A DNA stretch of 64,000 bases from Streptomyces sp. NBC_00568 (GCF_026341855.1 NZ_JAPENW010000001.1:6749001-6813000); one strand, 5' to 3'; counted from the stretch's first letter, positions 33,172-42,671 are shown. The notes: a model not told the origin generated them from the letters alone. Translations and numbers: made by a program.

Positions 33172-35187
33172 ATGAGCCGTTACCCGCACCTGCTGAACCC
33201 GCTCGACCTGGGCTTCACCACCCTGCCCAACCGCGTGCTCATGGGCTCCATGCACGTGGGTCTGGAGGAGGCCGAGCGCGGCTTCGAGCGCATGGCGGAG
33301 TTCTACGCCGCCCGCGCGCGAGGCGGCGTCGGCCTGATCGTCACCGGCGGCATCGCGCCCAACGACGCGGGCCGGCCCTACGAGGGCGGCGCCAAGCTGA
33401 CCACCGAGGCCGAGGCCGAGAAGCATGCCGGGATCACCGCCGCGGTGCACCGCGAGGGCGGGAAGATCGCGATGCAGATCCTGCACTTCGGGCGGTACGC
33501 CTACCACCAGGACCTGGTCGCCCCCAGCGCGCTGCAGGCCCCGATCAGCCCCTTCCCGCCGCACGAGCTCAGCGACGCCGAGGTCGAGCAGACCATCGAC
33601 GACTACGCGCGCGCCGCCAGGCTCGCGCGGCAGGCGGGCTACGACGGCGTCGAGATCATGGGCTCCGAGGGCTACCTCATCAACGAGTTCATCGCCCTGC
33701 AGACCAACCGGCGCGAGGACCGCTGGGGCGGCTCGTACGAGAACCGGATGCGCTTCCCCGTCGAGATCGTCCGCCGTGTACGCGAGGCCGTCGGCGACGA
33801 CTTCATCATCATCTACCGCCTGTCGATGCTCGACCTGGTGCCCGGCGGCTCCTCGCTCGACGAGGTCATCACGCTCGCCCGCGCCGTCGAGGCCGCCGGG
33901 GCGACGATCATCAACACCGGCATCGGCTGGCACGAGGCCCGCATCCCCACCATCGCGACCTCGGTGCCGCGCGGCGCGTACGCCTGGGTGACCAAGAAGG
34001 TCATGGGCTCCGTCTCGATCCCGCTGGTGACCACCAACCGCATCAACACCCCCGAGATCGCCGAGCAGTTGCTCGCCGACGGCCACGCCGACATGGTCTC
34101 GCTCGCCCGGCCGATGCTCGCCGACCCCGACTTCGTCGCCAAGGCCGAGGCCGGACGCCCGGAGGCCATCAACACCTGCATCGGGTGCAACCAGGCCTGC
34201 CTCGACCACACCTTCAGCGGCAAGATCACCTCCTGCCTGGTCAACCCGCGCGCCTGCCACGAGACCGAGCTCGTCCTCGCGCCGACCCGGCTGCGCAAGA
34301 CCGTCGCCGTCGTGGGCGCCGGGCCCGCCGGACTCGCCTGCGCCGTCAGCGCCGCCGAACGCGGCCACGACGTCACCCTCTTCGACGCCGCGGGCGAGAT
34401 CGGCGGCCAGCTCAACGTGGCCCGCAAGGTCCCCGGCAAGCAGGAGTTCGACGAGACCATCCGCTACTTCCGCACCCAGCTCGAACAGCACGGCGTGGAC
34501 GTCCGGTTGAACACCCGCGCCACGGTGGACACCCTGGAGGCGTACGACGAGGTCGTCGTCGCCACCGGCGTCAGCCCGCGCACCCCGGAGATCCCGGGCG
34601 TCGACCACCCGAGCGTCGTCGGCTACCTCGACGTCCTGCGCGACGGAGCCCCCGTCGGTGACCGTGTCGCCATCCTCGGAGCCGGCGGCATCGGCTTCGA
34701 CGTCGCCGAGTACCTCACCGACAGCGGCGACAAGGCGAGCGAGGACCCGTCGACGTACTTCCGGAGCTGGGGTGTCGACATGGACTACCGGGCGCCGGGC
34801 GGTCTCGCCGCCCCCGAACGGCCCGCCCCGCCGCGCACCGTGCACCTCCTGCAGCGCAAGGCGTCCAAGGTCGGAGCCGGACTCGGCAAGACCACCGGCT
34901 GGATCCACCGCACCGAACTCAAGCACCGGGGCGTCACCATGGTCCCGGGCGTCCAGTACGACCGGATCGACGACGCCGGACTGCACGTCACCGTCGACGG
35001 GCACAGCCAGGTCCTGGAGGTCGACACGATCGTCCTGTGCACCGGACAGGAACCGCGCCGGGACCTGTACGAGGCGCTGCGCGCCACCGGCCGAGGCGTC
35101 CACCTCATCGGCGGCGCCGACGTGGCCGCCGAACTGGACGCCAAGCGGGCCATCAAGCAGGGCACCGAACTGGCGGCGGCGCTCTAA
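33172..35187 (+). CDS. fadH: 2,4-dienoyl-CoA reductase (NADPH), FadH type
   Basis: A 671-residue iron-sulfur flavoprotein, the same length as E. coli FadH (672). The N-terminal old-yellow-enzyme barrel binds FMN; the four [4Fe-4S] cysteines C336, C339, C343 and C355 have the E. coli spacing exactly. The C-terminal part binds FAD (VAVVGAGPAGLACAV) and NADPH (VAILGAGGIGFDVAEYL). It reduces 2,4-dienoyl-CoA intermediates in oxidation of unsaturated fatty acids, though close relatives act on other enoates. The ATG at 33172 has GGAGGG upstream. A palindromic operator and a downstream PadR gene may control it. Confidence 0.92.
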   Translation: MSRYPHLLNPLDLGFTTLPNRVLMGSMHVGLEEAERGFERMAEFYAARARGGVGLIVTGGIAPNDAGRPYEGGAKLTTEAEAEKHAGITAAVHREGGKIAMQILHFGRYAYHQDLVAPSALQAPISPFPPHELSDAEVEQTIDDYARAARLARQAGYDGVEIMGSEGYLINEFIALQTNRREDRWGGSYENRMRFPVEIVRRVREAVGDDFIIIYRLSMLDLVPGGSSLDEVITLARAVEAAGATIINTGIGWHEARIPTIATSVPRGAYAWVTKKVMGSVSIPLVTTNRINTPEIAEQLLADGHADMVSLARPMLADPDFVAKAEAGRPEAINTCIGCNQACLDHTFSGKITSCLVNPRACHETELVLAPTRLRKTVAVVGAGPAGLACAVSAAERGHDVTLFDAAGEIGGQLNVARKVPGKQEFDETIRYFRTQLEQHGVDVRLNTRATVDTLEAYDEVVVATGVSPRTPEIPGVDHPSVVGYLDVLRDGAPVGDRVAILGAGGIGFDVAEYLTDSGDKASEDPSTYFRSWGVDMDYRAPGGLAAPERPAPPRTVHLLQRKASKVGAGLGKTTGWIHRTELKHRGVTMVPGVQYDRIDDAGLHVTVDGHSQVLEVDTIVLCTGQEPRRDLYEALRATGRGVHLIGGADVAAELDAKRAIKQGTELAAAL

Positions 35188-35284
35188 GGCGCCGGAAGCA
35201 ACGTTCACGGAAGGGCTGTCGCGGTGTCCGGCGGACCACGGCCGGGCACCGGGCGGCACTTCAGGCCCTCCCTAGGATGACCCC

Positions 35285-35830
35285 ATGTCACTCCCGCACG
35301 CGATTCTCACCGCCCTGCTCGAGAAGCCCTCGTCGGGCCTCGGACTGACCCGGCGGTTCGACAAGTCGATCGGCTACTTCTGGTCGGCGACGCATCAGCA
35401 GATCTATCGCGAGCTGGGAAAACTGGAAGCCGAGGGGTACATCCGGGCCCTGGCGCCGCAGCAGCCCGCCCGGGGCCAGAAGAAGAGCTACGAAGTCCTG
35501 CCCGCGGGCCGTGCCGAACTCGCCCGCTGGACCGCCGCCTCCCAGGACCCGAAGCCGCTGCGCGACACGATGCTGCTGCGCCTGCGCGCCGCCGCGGTCG
35601 TCGGCACCGAGGGCGTCGAGGCGGACCTTCGTCGCCATCTCGACCTGCACCGGCGCCAGTTGGCCGAGTACCAGGAGATCCAGGAGCGGGACTTCCCGCC
35701 GGGAAAGGACACCCCGGAGGACCGTCTGCGGCACCTCGTCCTGCGGGCCGGCATCGACCTGGAGACCTTCTGGACCCAGTGGCTCACCCATGCCCTGGCG
35801 GAGTTCGAAGCACTGCCGGGGCGTGACTAG
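35285..35830 (+). CDS. PadR-family transcriptional regulator
   Basis: A 181-residue PadR protein: N-terminal winged helix (MSLPHAILTALLEKPSSGLGLTRRF, FWSATHQQIYRELGKLEAEGYI) and a C-terminal helical dimerisation domain (about 95-178) of the PadR C type. The ATG follows TAGGATGA. It lies 97 bp downstream of the fadH-type gene in the same direction and may be read from the same transcript. Confidence 0.92.
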   Translation: MSLPHAILTALLEKPSSGLGLTRRFDKSIGYFWSATHQQIYRELGKLEAEGYIRALAPQQPARGQKKSYEVLPAGRAELARWTAASQDPKPLRDTMLLRLRAAAVVGTEGVEADLRRHLDLHRRQLAEYQEIQERDFPPGKDTPEDRLRHLVLRAGIDLETFWTQWLTHALAEFEALPGRD

Positions 35831-35868
35831 GCGGCCCTCCCGCGACCGGAATCGACGGAACGGCCGCC
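35830..35868. terminator. Hairpin between convergent genes
   Basis: GGCGGCC (35830-35836) and GGCCGCC (35862-35868) form a 7-bp stem between the PadR stop and the convergent exported-protein stop. Confidence 0.45.
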
Positions 35869-35887
35869 CGACGTGACGGACTTCGGC

Positions 35888-36466
35888 TCAGAGCCGGTGC
35901 GGCTTGGACCGGCGGCGCAGGAACCACGCCGCCGCCACCGTGCCGGTCACGACCAGAGCCCCGCCGCCCACGACGGTGGCGGTGCCGTAGTCCTTCACGG
36001 CCCCGCCGAGCCCGCCCATGACGCCGCGCGACGGGGAGGCCGTCGCCGTTGCCGTCGCCGTTGCCGTCGGCGTGGTCGTGGCCGAGATCGTGGGGGTCGC
36101 CGCGGGGGCCGAGACGATGATCGACTGGGTGCCGGCCGTCGAGCCGTCCTGGCAGACCACGATGACCGTGTAGGTGCCGGGGCCCACGCCCGTCCAGGAC
36201 GCCGACTGACTGGTGCTCGTCCCGGTGAGCGACATCTGGCGCCCCTGGGCGAAGTTCGCCTGCCCGTTGGACAGCAGCGACGCGTCGCCGAAGCTGCTCC
36301 CGTTGCTCGGGCAGGCACTGGTGGTGACCGAGACCGTGGTGCCGCTGGTGCTCACGGAGATCCCGGAACCCCAGGCGACGGCCGCCGGGGCGGCCAGGGC
36401 GAGCGGAAGCGCAGCGGCGGCGGCCACGGTCAGGCCGGATCGGAGAAGTGTCTGAGTGGTACGCAT
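35888..36466 (-). CDS. Exported cell-surface protein with Thr/Ala linker and C-terminal anchor
   Basis: A 192-residue protein of unknown role. A signal peptide (about 1-31, AAAAALPLALAAPAAVAWG), a Ser/Thr-rich extracellular domain with two cysteines (TSACPSNGSS and VVCQDGSTAG) that may pair, a TATATATA-type linker (about 130-150) and a C-terminal hydrophobic helix with basic tail (WFLRRRSKPH) place it outside and anchored in the membrane. No LPxTG motif is seen. GGAGGGC lies before the ATG at 36466. Confidence 0.8.
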   Translation of the reverse strand: MRTTQTLLRSGLTVAAAAALPLALAAPAAVAWGSGISVSTSGTTVSVTTSACPSNGSSFGDASLLSNGQANFAQGRQMSLTGTSTSQSASWTGVGPGTYTVIVVCQDGSTAGTQSIIVSAPAATPTISATTTPTATATATATASPSRGVMGGLGGAVKDYGTATVVGGGALVVTGTVAAAWFLRRRSKPHRL

Positions 36467-36793
36467 AGGAACTGCCCTCCAGCGGCACGGTTGGCGGTAC
36501 ATCCCATGCGCCGCCGAGGATTGGAAAGGCCCGTGCTGCCTCAGAGCGAGCCAATGTGCACCGGGCCCGGCCCGCATGCGGACGGGGACCGGGCAGGTGA
36601 CGAATTCCATCGTCCGGCGCACTGCCGGCGGATGCGGCGGGCCTGATGGCGCGGTGTGCCGGTGGATCCGCCGCCGACGGATCCGGGTCGCGTGCGCCGC
36701 GGCGGTCACCGGATGAGGGCCGTCCCCGTGAGGAGCCACCCGGCGGGGCGGCTCGCGGCGGAAGTCACCGGGTCCGGGCCGCCCCGGCCGTGG

Positions 36794-37723
36794 TCACCAG
36801 GTGCGGGCCACGCGCAGCAGCCGGTCCCGGACCAGGGCGACGTGCGGATTGTCCGAGGGCCCGGGGCGCTGGGCGAGATAGCCGGTGTTGATCGGCGGAT
36901 CCTCGGGCGTCAGCAGCGCGACCAGGGCGCCGGAGGCCAGCTCGGCCTCGCACAGATAGCGGGGGAGCACGGTGATCCCCGCACCGGCGACGACCGCCGT
37001 CAGGACGCCGCGCAGATCGGGCACCGTGATCGCGGCCTGCCCGGACAGCCGTACCCCGAAGACATGCCGCCAGTAGCGGCGGGCGATGGGCAGATCCTCG
37101 GCGTACGTGACCAGGGGCAGCCCGTGCAATGCCGCGGCCCCCTCGGCCGCCACCCGGTCGGGGCCGATGCGCTCGGCCCAGTCGGGGGAGGCGACGAGCA
37201 CGAACTCCTCGTCCATCAGCGGCACCGACGCGAGGGTGCGCCCGCGCGGCCGGCTCGTGGCGATCACCAGATCGAAGCGGCCGCCGCGCAGGCCCTCCAG
37301 GAGTTCGTCGGTCAGCCCGGTGCTGATCCGCAGCCGTACACCCCGGGCCGTCAGCGGCGCCAGCGCGGGCAGCACCCGCGCGCACAGCAGCTCGGCCGGG
37401 CCGGCCACCTGGACCGGGTCCGGCGGCTGGCCGGCGCTGGGACCGCCGCGGTCCGCCACCGTCGCCAGTGCGTCCAGCGGCGCCGCCACCTGCGCGGCCA
37501 GCTCGTCCGCCACGGACGTGGGAAGCACACCCCGCGGCCCCCGCTCGAACAGCTCCCGGCCCAACTGCTCCTCCAGGGATCGCATCTGGGTGGTCACCGT
37601 CGGCTGGGAGAGCCCCAGGAGCCGCGCGGCCGCCGTGAACGAACCCGCCCGGTGCACCGCGAGGAACGTGCGCAGCAGAGTCAGGTCGAGCGGCGCGCCG
37701 GCATTGGATTCCCTATGGGCCAT
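36794..37723 (-). CDS. LysR-family transcriptional regulator
   Basis: A 309-residue LysR protein with the N-terminal winged helix LLRTFLAVHRAGSFTAAARLLGLSQPTVTTQMRSLEE and the type-2 periplasmic-binding-like effector domain. The ATG at 37723 precedes this directly; a longer frame is not supported. Three CCTATG/CTATGG motifs (near 37711, 37733 and 37744) around its start could be its binding sites. No divergent target gene is present; the upstream gene is on the same strand. Confidence 0.9.
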   Translation of the reverse strand: MAHRESNAGAPLDLTLLRTFLAVHRAGSFTAAARLLGLSQPTVTTQMRSLEEQLGRELFERGPRGVLPTSVADELAAQVAAPLDALATVADRGGPSAGQPPDPVQVAGPAELLCARVLPALAPLTARGVRLRISTGLTDELLEGLRGGRFDLVIATSRPRGRTLASVPLMDEEFVLVASPDWAERIGPDRVAAEGAAALHGLPLVTYAEDLPIARRYWRHVFGVRLSGQAAITVPDLRGVLTAVVAGAGITVLPRYLCEAELASGALVALLTPEDPPINTGYLAQRPGPSDNPHVALVRDRLLRVARTW

Positions 37724-37817
37724 ACGGACAACCCTATGCTGGCCTATGGCCGGGTCCGCCTGCCGGGCCGGTCGCCGTCGGTCCACCCGGCCCGTGGCCA
37801 CCGGTCCGCCGCACCCC

Positions 37818-38804
37818 TCACCGTCGGCCCGTCGTCACGGAACGCTCCGCGGAGAACCCACCCCACGTCCCGTCGGGCAGCTTCGCCCGGATCCGCACCC
37901 GGTGTGCCGCGTCCGCCTCCCGGCCGACGTAGAAGCTGTAGGTGGAGGTGCCGCGGGGCGGGTCGGCGCCCCAGACGAGCGAGGTCGCGGGACGCCCGTC
38001 GAGATGGACCTGGTACTCCGTGATCACTCCGTCGACCTCGGGCGCGGTCCACTTCAGGTCGATGTAGTACGCGCCTTCGCTGCGGTGCGTCGTCGCCCGG
38101 AAATCGGTCGGCGCCGTGCCCCGGCCGTCGTCCGACCCCGGTGCCGTGGTGATCGGGACGGTGGCGCTCGGCGGAGAGAGGTTGTCCGCCGCGTCGCGGG
38201 CCCGCACGGTGAACGTGTACGCCGTGCCCGGGCGCAGCCCGGTGACGACGGTGGCCGTCTGCGCGCCGCCGACGCTGTGGATCTTCGAGGTGCCCTGGTA
38301 GATGTCGTACGACGCCACGCCCCGCGCGTCGGCCGACCTCGCCCACGACAGCTGGGCCGCCCGGCTGCCGACCGCCTTGCCGTGCGGGCTGCCGGGGCGC
38401 GTGGGCGGTGTGCGATCGGCCGTGACCGCCGCCGGGGTGGTGGCCCGTACCCGCTTGCTGAGCGGCCCCGGGACCCCGGCGGCGTTCCGGGCCCGGACCG
38501 TGAAGACGTAGGCGGTGGACGGTTCGAGCCTGGTGATGTCCACCATGTGCTCCGAACCGGGCACTTCCTTGATTTTGGTGGTGCCGCGATATACCTCGTA
38601 GCGGGTGACCTTCGGGTCCTCGGCGGCCAGGTTCCACATGACGTGCACGCTGGTCGCGCTGCCCGCGGCGGCGGTCACGCCCAGCGGCGCGGCGGGCTGC
38701 CGTTCGCCCTGGCCCGAGGTCGGCGCCCCCCATCCGCAGGACGCGAGCAGGAGCAGCGCGCCGCACACCGGCACGCGCAGGACGGTGGGGGGAACGCGTC
38801 GCAC
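37818..38804 (-). CDS. Lipoprotein with three fibronectin type III domains
   Basis: A 328-residue extracellular lipoprotein. The GTG at 38804 starts a lipoprotein signal with the lipobox LLASC. Three FnIII-like domains follow (about 38-125, 135-225 and 230-325) with the typical SWARSADARGVASYDIY and YTFTVRARDAADNLSPPS patterns. Such domains commonly accompany polysaccharide-degrading enzymes, and the gene is divergent from a chitosanase. GGAAGG precedes the start. Confidence 0.88.
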   Translation of the reverse strand: MRRVPPTVLRVPVCGALLLLASCGWGAPTSGQGERQPAAPLGVTAAAGSATSVHVMWNLAAEDPKVTRYEVYRGTTKIKEVPGSEHMVDITRLEPSTAYVFTVRARNAAGVPGPLSKRVRATTPAAVTADRTPPTRPGSPHGKAVGSRAAQLSWARSADARGVASYDIYQGTSKIHSVGGAQTATVVTGLRPGTAYTFTVRARDAADNLSPPSATVPITTAPGSDDGRGTAPTDFRATTHRSEGAYYIDLKWTAPEVDGVITEYQVHLDGRPATSLVWGADPPRGTSTYSFYVGREADAAHRVRIRAKLPDGTWGGFSAERSVTTGRR

Positions 38805-39171
38805 GGGTCTGCCTTCCCTCGGCGGGATTGGTCTGTACCTATAAGACACGGCTGACGCGGCCACATCAAGAGGAGAGGCGGGCTGTTGGCCGGGCGGTCT
38901 CCGAGGTACGTATGCTGATCCGTGACGCGGTGTGAACTCGCCCCGTTGTCAGGGGAGTTCGTGCCTACGGCGCGGACCGCTGTCGTCGCTGATCCCGCGC
39001 CGGCGCGTGCGGTCGAGTGGCCGGAGCCGGCTGTGGCTCGGGCCCTCGGCCGTACGGCGGCCGGGAAAGTGGCCGTGCACCGTCCGGCCCCCTCCCGGTG
39101 GACGCGCTCTCGGACGCCCACCAGATTTGGGCAAATGAGCGTCCATGTCCCCCAGGAGAGGGTCTCCCATC
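38805..39171. promoter_or_regulatory. Divergent promoter region between FnIII lipoprotein and chitosanase
   Basis: No gene is supported. A hairpin with arms GAACTCGCCCC (38934-38944) and GGGGAGTTC (38952-38960) sits near the middle and could be an operator. On the minus strand a TATAGG element near 38839 may be the -10 of the lipoprotein gene. Confidence 0.4.
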
Positions 39172-39900
39172 GTGCGTGTCCACTCGCTGACGGTGGCCGC
39201 TGCCGCTGCCGCTGCCGCCGCGGCCCTGCTCGTCCCGGCCCAGGCGTTGCTGTCCACCGCCCCCACCGCAGGCCGCCCCGGCAGCCATGGCACGGCCGCG
39301 CGGGAGGGCAGTGTCCGGGCCGCGGACCTGCTGGCGAAGGTGCGTGGCTGCGCCGTCGTCTCGAACGGGCGCTACCGCAGCGACGACGGCACCCGTGCCG
39401 ACATCCCGGTCTGCGGCGCCGAGGGGGCCGTCTTCTGGAAGGCCGACATGGACATCGACTGCGACGGCAGACCGGGCCCCCTGTGCAACAGCCGCACCGA
39501 TCCGCTCTTCTCCGACGCCACGGCCTTCCAGCAGTCCGACGGTCGATACCTGAGCGCCGAGACCCTGCCCTACATCGTAGTCCCGGCCCCCAGCGGCATC
39601 TGGAACTTCCGGGACCACGGCATCGGGGCGGGCTCGGTGGCGGCCGTGATCTACCAGGACCGAGTCCAGTACGCCGTCGTCGGTGACACCGGCCCGCAGG
39701 ACATCATCGGCGAGGCCTCGTACGCGACGGCCAAGGTGCTCGGTATCCGCCCCGATCCGCGCGGCGGCGGCATCCCCTCCGGGGTCACCTACATCGTCTT
39801 CAAGAACTCCCGGGTGTCACCCATCGAGGATCACGCCGCCGCGGTGGCGGCGGGGGAGCGGCTGGCCCGGAAGTTCGTGAACGAGGTGAAGCAGCGCTGA
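39172..39900 (+). CDS. Secreted GH75 chitosanase
   Basis: A 242-residue enzyme with a signal peptide rich in Ala (about 1-30) and a catalytic domain recognisable as glycoside hydrolase family 75: AVFWKADMDIDCDGRPGPLCNS and the acidic VVGDTGPQDIIGEAS. It cleaves beta-1,4 links in chitosan outside the cell. The GTG at 39172 has AGGAGAGG about 12 bases upstream; an ATG at 39145 would add nine residues without a ribosome binding site. It is divergent from the FnIII lipoprotein. Confidence 0.9.
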   Translation: MRVHSLTVAAAAAAAAAALLVPAQALLSTAPTAGRPGSHGTAAREGSVRAADLLAKVRGCAVVSNGRYRSDDGTRADIPVCGAEGAVFWKADMDIDCDGRPGPLCNSRTDPLFSDATAFQQSDGRYLSAETLPYIVVPAPSGIWNFRDHGIGAGSVAAVIYQDRVQYAVVGDTGPQDIIGEASYATAKVLGIRPDPRGGGIPSGVTYIVFKNSRVSPIEDHAAAVAAGERLARKFVNEVKQR

Positions 39901-39946
39901 GGCGCCGCGGCCCGCGGCCGGAAGCGCCGGGCCGCTGGGGCGCCGT

Positions 39947-40012
39947 ACCGGCCGCCGGCTCCTGGCCCCGGCTCCTGGCTCTCGGCTCCTCCCCGGCTCC
40001 TGGTTTCCGGCT
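39947..40012. repeat. Degenerate GGCTCCTGG repeat
   Basis: Five to six imperfect copies of a 9- to 10-bp unit follow the chitosanase gene. One more member of the window's set of short repeats. Confidence 0.65.
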
Positions 40013-40042
40013 CCCGGCGCCCCGGCCTCCCCGGTCCATGCG

Positions 40043-40150
40043 TCAGACCGAGGCCCAGTCGTTGTCGACGGACAGGATCACGCCGTTGATGTTGCTCGCC
40101 GCGTCCGAGGCGAGGAGCACGATCGCGCCGCCCTGCTCCTCGCCCCGGCG
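40043..40150 (-). pseudogene. Short-chain dehydrogenase, C-terminal remnant
   Basis: The minus strand reads EEQGGAIVLLASDAASN, then INGVILSVDNDWASV and a stop, which is the C-terminal end of an SDR enzyme (usual form: A-V-LASDAASYINGVxLxVDGGW). The rest of the gene is absent, so only about 35 codons remain. It lies between the chitosanase and dhaM. Confidence 0.7.
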
Positions 40151-40206
40151 GGCCGGCCCCCGTAGGCCCGCGCGATTCCGCCACGGCGGCGCTGTGGCCG
40201 CGGTTC

Positions 40207-40623
40207 TCACACCTTCCGGTACGTGTACGCCTCCGCTGCCGCCGCCTCCACCGCCGCGAGGTCGGCGCCCGCCGAGGCCGTGACGACCGCGGCCACCGTC
40301 CCCTCGACGAACGGGGCGTCCACCAGACGCGTGTTGTCGGGGAGTTCGTCACCCTCGGCGAGCAGCGTCTTGACGGTGAGCACGGCACTGCCCAGGTCGG
40401 TGAGCACGGCGACCCCGGCGCCGCGGTCCACGGAGGCCGCGGCGGCGGTGATCAGCTCGGCGCTGGTGCCCAGGCCCCCGTCCGCGGTGCCGCCCGCCGG
40501 GGCGACGGGAGCGGTCGTGCCGCCGCCGGCCAGACCCGTCGCCAGCTCAGCGACGGACGCCGCGACCGCGGCGCTGTGGGAGACCAGCACGATGCCGACG
40601 AGCCTGCCTTCGGTGTCACTCAT
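40207..40623 (-). CDS. dhaM: PTS-dependent dihydroxyacetone kinase, phosphotransferase subunit DhaM
   Basis: A 138-residue EIIA-Man-like domain with the phosphoryl-accepting histidine in VLVSHS (His16) and the ADLAAVEAAA C-terminus. It receives phosphate from HPr and passes it to DhaL-bound ADP. It is a single-domain DhaM, lacking the HPr and EI extensions of some enterobacterial forms. It overlaps dhaL by 8 bp. Confidence 0.92.
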   Translation of the reverse strand: MSDTEGRLVGIVLVSHSAAVAASVAELATGLAGGGTTAPVAPAGGTADGGLGTSAELITAAAASVDRGAGVAVLTDLGSAVLTVKTLLAEGDELPDNTRLVDAPFVEGTVAAVVTASAGADLAAVEAAAAEAYTYRKV

Positions 40624-41215
40624 CGGCCGCCTCCACGAGTGCCGCGATCAGCAGCGACGAGGACGTGGCGCCCGGGTCCTGGTGCCCGATGCTGCGTTCG
40701 CCCAGATAGCTCGCCCGGCCCTTGCGGGCCTGCAGGGGCGTCGTCGCGACGGCGCCCTCCTCGGCGGCGGACTTCGCCGCGGCGAACGACTCGGCCAGCG
40801 CGTCGACCGCGGGCACCAGGGCGTCGATCATGGTCTTGTCGCCGGGCGCGGCTCCGCCCAGCGCCATCACCGCGTCGACGCCCGTGCGCAGCGCGTCCGT
40901 GAACTGCTCCTCGGTGACCTCGGCTGCGTCCCCGAGCGCCTTGCCGGTCCGGCGCAGCAGGGTGCCGTACAGCGGCCCGGACGCGCCGCCGACCGTCGAG
41001 ATCAGCTGCCTCCCGGCGAGCGTGAGCACGGCGCCGGGGGTCTCCGGGGCCTCCTTCTCCAGCGTGGCGGTCACGGCGGTGAATCCGCGCTGCAGATTGC
41101 TGCCGTGGTCGGCGTCACCGATCGGCGAGTCCAGGTCGGTGAGCCACTGTGCCTCGCGGTTCACCGACGCGGCGGTCACCGTCATCCAACGGCGGAAGAA
41201 ATCGGCGTCGAGCAC
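40616..41215 (-). CDS. dhaL: Dihydroxyacetone kinase ADP-binding subunit DhaL
   Basis: A 199-residue helical-barrel subunit with the metal/nucleotide motif SPIGDADHGSN (about 30-40), VGGASGPLYG and PGDKTMIDAL. It holds ADP permanently as a cofactor and transfers phosphate to the substrate bound on DhaK. It lies 102 bp after dhaK and overlaps dhaM. Confidence 0.94.
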   Translation of the reverse strand: MLDADFFRRWMTVTAASVNREAQWLTDLDSPIGDADHGSNLQRGFTAVTATLEKEAPETPGAVLTLAGRQLISTVGGASGPLYGTLLRRTGKALGDAAEVTEEQFTDALRTGVDAVMALGGAAPGDKTMIDALVPAVDALAESFAAAKSAAEEGAVATTPLQARKGRASYLGERSIGHQDPGATSSSLLIAALVEAADE

Positions 41216-41317
41216 AGAATCTCCTTGCGTGGTACGGACGTTGCCCTGGTGCCGGTTGAAGCCGGCCGGTTGAAGCCGGTTGACGCCGGGCGGCAGCCGG
41301 ACTCGCGTTGACCGGGT

Positions 41318-42310
41318 TCACACGCCCCAGCGCAGCCCCGGTGTCTTCACCGGCGCGTCCCACAGGCGCAGGAGATCCTCGTCCACCTCGCAGAGGGTCA
41401 CCGACGCACCGGCCATGTCGAGGGAGGTGACGTAGTTGCCGACCAGGGTGCGCGCCACGGGGACACCGCGCTCGGTCAGCACCCGCTGCACCTCCGCGTT
41501 GAAGCCGTACAGCTCCAGCAGCGGGGTCGCGCCCATCCCGTTGACGAGGACCAGCACCGGATTACGCGGTACGAGGTCTTCCAGGACGGCGTGCACGGAG
41601 AAGTCGGCGATCTCGCGCGAAGTCATCATCGCGCGCCGTTCCCGGCCCGGCTCGCCGTGGATGCCGACGCCCAGCTCCAGCTCCCCGGGCGGCAGATCGA
41701 ACGTCGGGCTGCCCTTGGCCGGTGTCGTGCAGGCGCTGAGCGCGACGCCGAAACTGCGGGAGTTGTCGTTGACCTTCCGGGCCAGTGTCTCGACCGCCTC
41801 CAGGGGAGCGCCCTCCTCGGCGGCGGCGCCCGCGATCTTCTCCACGAACAGCGTCGCGCCCGTTCCACGCCGCCCGGCCGTGTAGAGACTGTCGGTGACG
41901 GCCACGTCGTCGTTGACGAGGACCTTGGCGATCCGGATGCCCTCGTCCTCGGCCAGCTCCGCCGCCATGTCGAAGTTGAGGACGTCGCCGGTGTAGTTCT
42001 TCACGATGAACAGCACGCCCGCGCCGCTGTCCACGGCGGCCGCCGCCCGCAGCATCTGGTCCGGCACCGGTGAGGTGAAGACCTCGCCGGGGCAGGCCGC
42101 CGACAGCATGCCGGGGCCCACGAATCCGCCGTGCAGCGGCTCGTGCCCGGACCCGCCGCCGGATACGAGGCCCACCCTTCCCGCGACCGGGGCGTCCCTG
42201 CGTACGATCACGCGGTTCTCGACGTCCACCGTCAGCTCCGGATGGGCTGCCGCCATGCCCCGCAGCGCGTCCGCGACCACCGTCTCCGCCACGTTGATGA
42301 GCATCTTCAT
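41318..42310 (-). CDS. dhaK: Dihydroxyacetone kinase substrate-binding subunit DhaK
   Basis: A 330-residue subunit. The covalent substrate-binding histidine is His218 in GVGIHGEPG, the same number as in E. coli DhaK, and the supporting His56 (GGGSGHEP) and Asp109 (NYTGDV) are present. It begins the dhaKLM operon that phosphorylates dihydroxyacetone with PEP through the PTS. GGGAGG precedes the ATG at 42310. No dhaR-type regulator is adjacent. Between dhaK and dhaL are three copies of CCGGTTGAAG. Confidence 0.95.
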   Translation of the reverse strand: MKMLINVAETVVADALRGMAAAHPELTVDVENRVIVRRDAPVAGRVGLVSGGGSGHEPLHGGFVGPGMLSAACPGEVFTSPVPDQMLRAAAAVDSGAGVLFIVKNYTGDVLNFDMAAELAEDEGIRIAKVLVNDDVAVTDSLYTAGRRGTGATLFVEKIAGAAAEEGAPLEAVETLARKVNDNSRSFGVALSACTTPAKGSPTFDLPPGELELGVGIHGEPGRERRAMMTSREIADFSVHAVLEDLVPRNPVLVLVNGMGATPLLELYGFNAEVQRVLTERGVPVARTLVGNYVTSLDMAGASVTLCEVDEDLLRLWDAPVKTPGLRWGV

Positions 42311-42671
42311 GGGTACCTCCCGGTGAGATTGACAGACGAGTTCCTGACCTGCGTTTCCCCTGGTCAAACCTGGTGCGGATAGTTCTTGATCTTGGCGCTT
42401 CGCGGCGCTCGTCGCCGGACTGTGGCGGTTCTAATGCTGACCTGCTGACTTTCGTGATGGCCTGTCAGTTGTGCGGAGCTTTGGATCCGGGTCGGCGGGA
42501 GTGCTGTCATTCGAAGTATCGACCTTGCGGCAGCGAAGGTCACGCGCGCGGACGCTCGGGTAGGTGCGCGCATGCCTGAACCGCTCTGCTGTCTGTGTCT
42601 GGGGGCCGGTCGCAATGAGGGGTGATGCGTGCTCATGGTCGACCTGGCAGTGGCGGGGAGAGGGCTTCGGC
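42311..42671. other. Gap at the boundary of the accessory region
   Basis: The dhaK promoter must lie at its left end. No gene is supported. From about 42370 the DNA looks less GC-rich than before and continues so through the pseudogene that follows. Confidence 0.5.
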
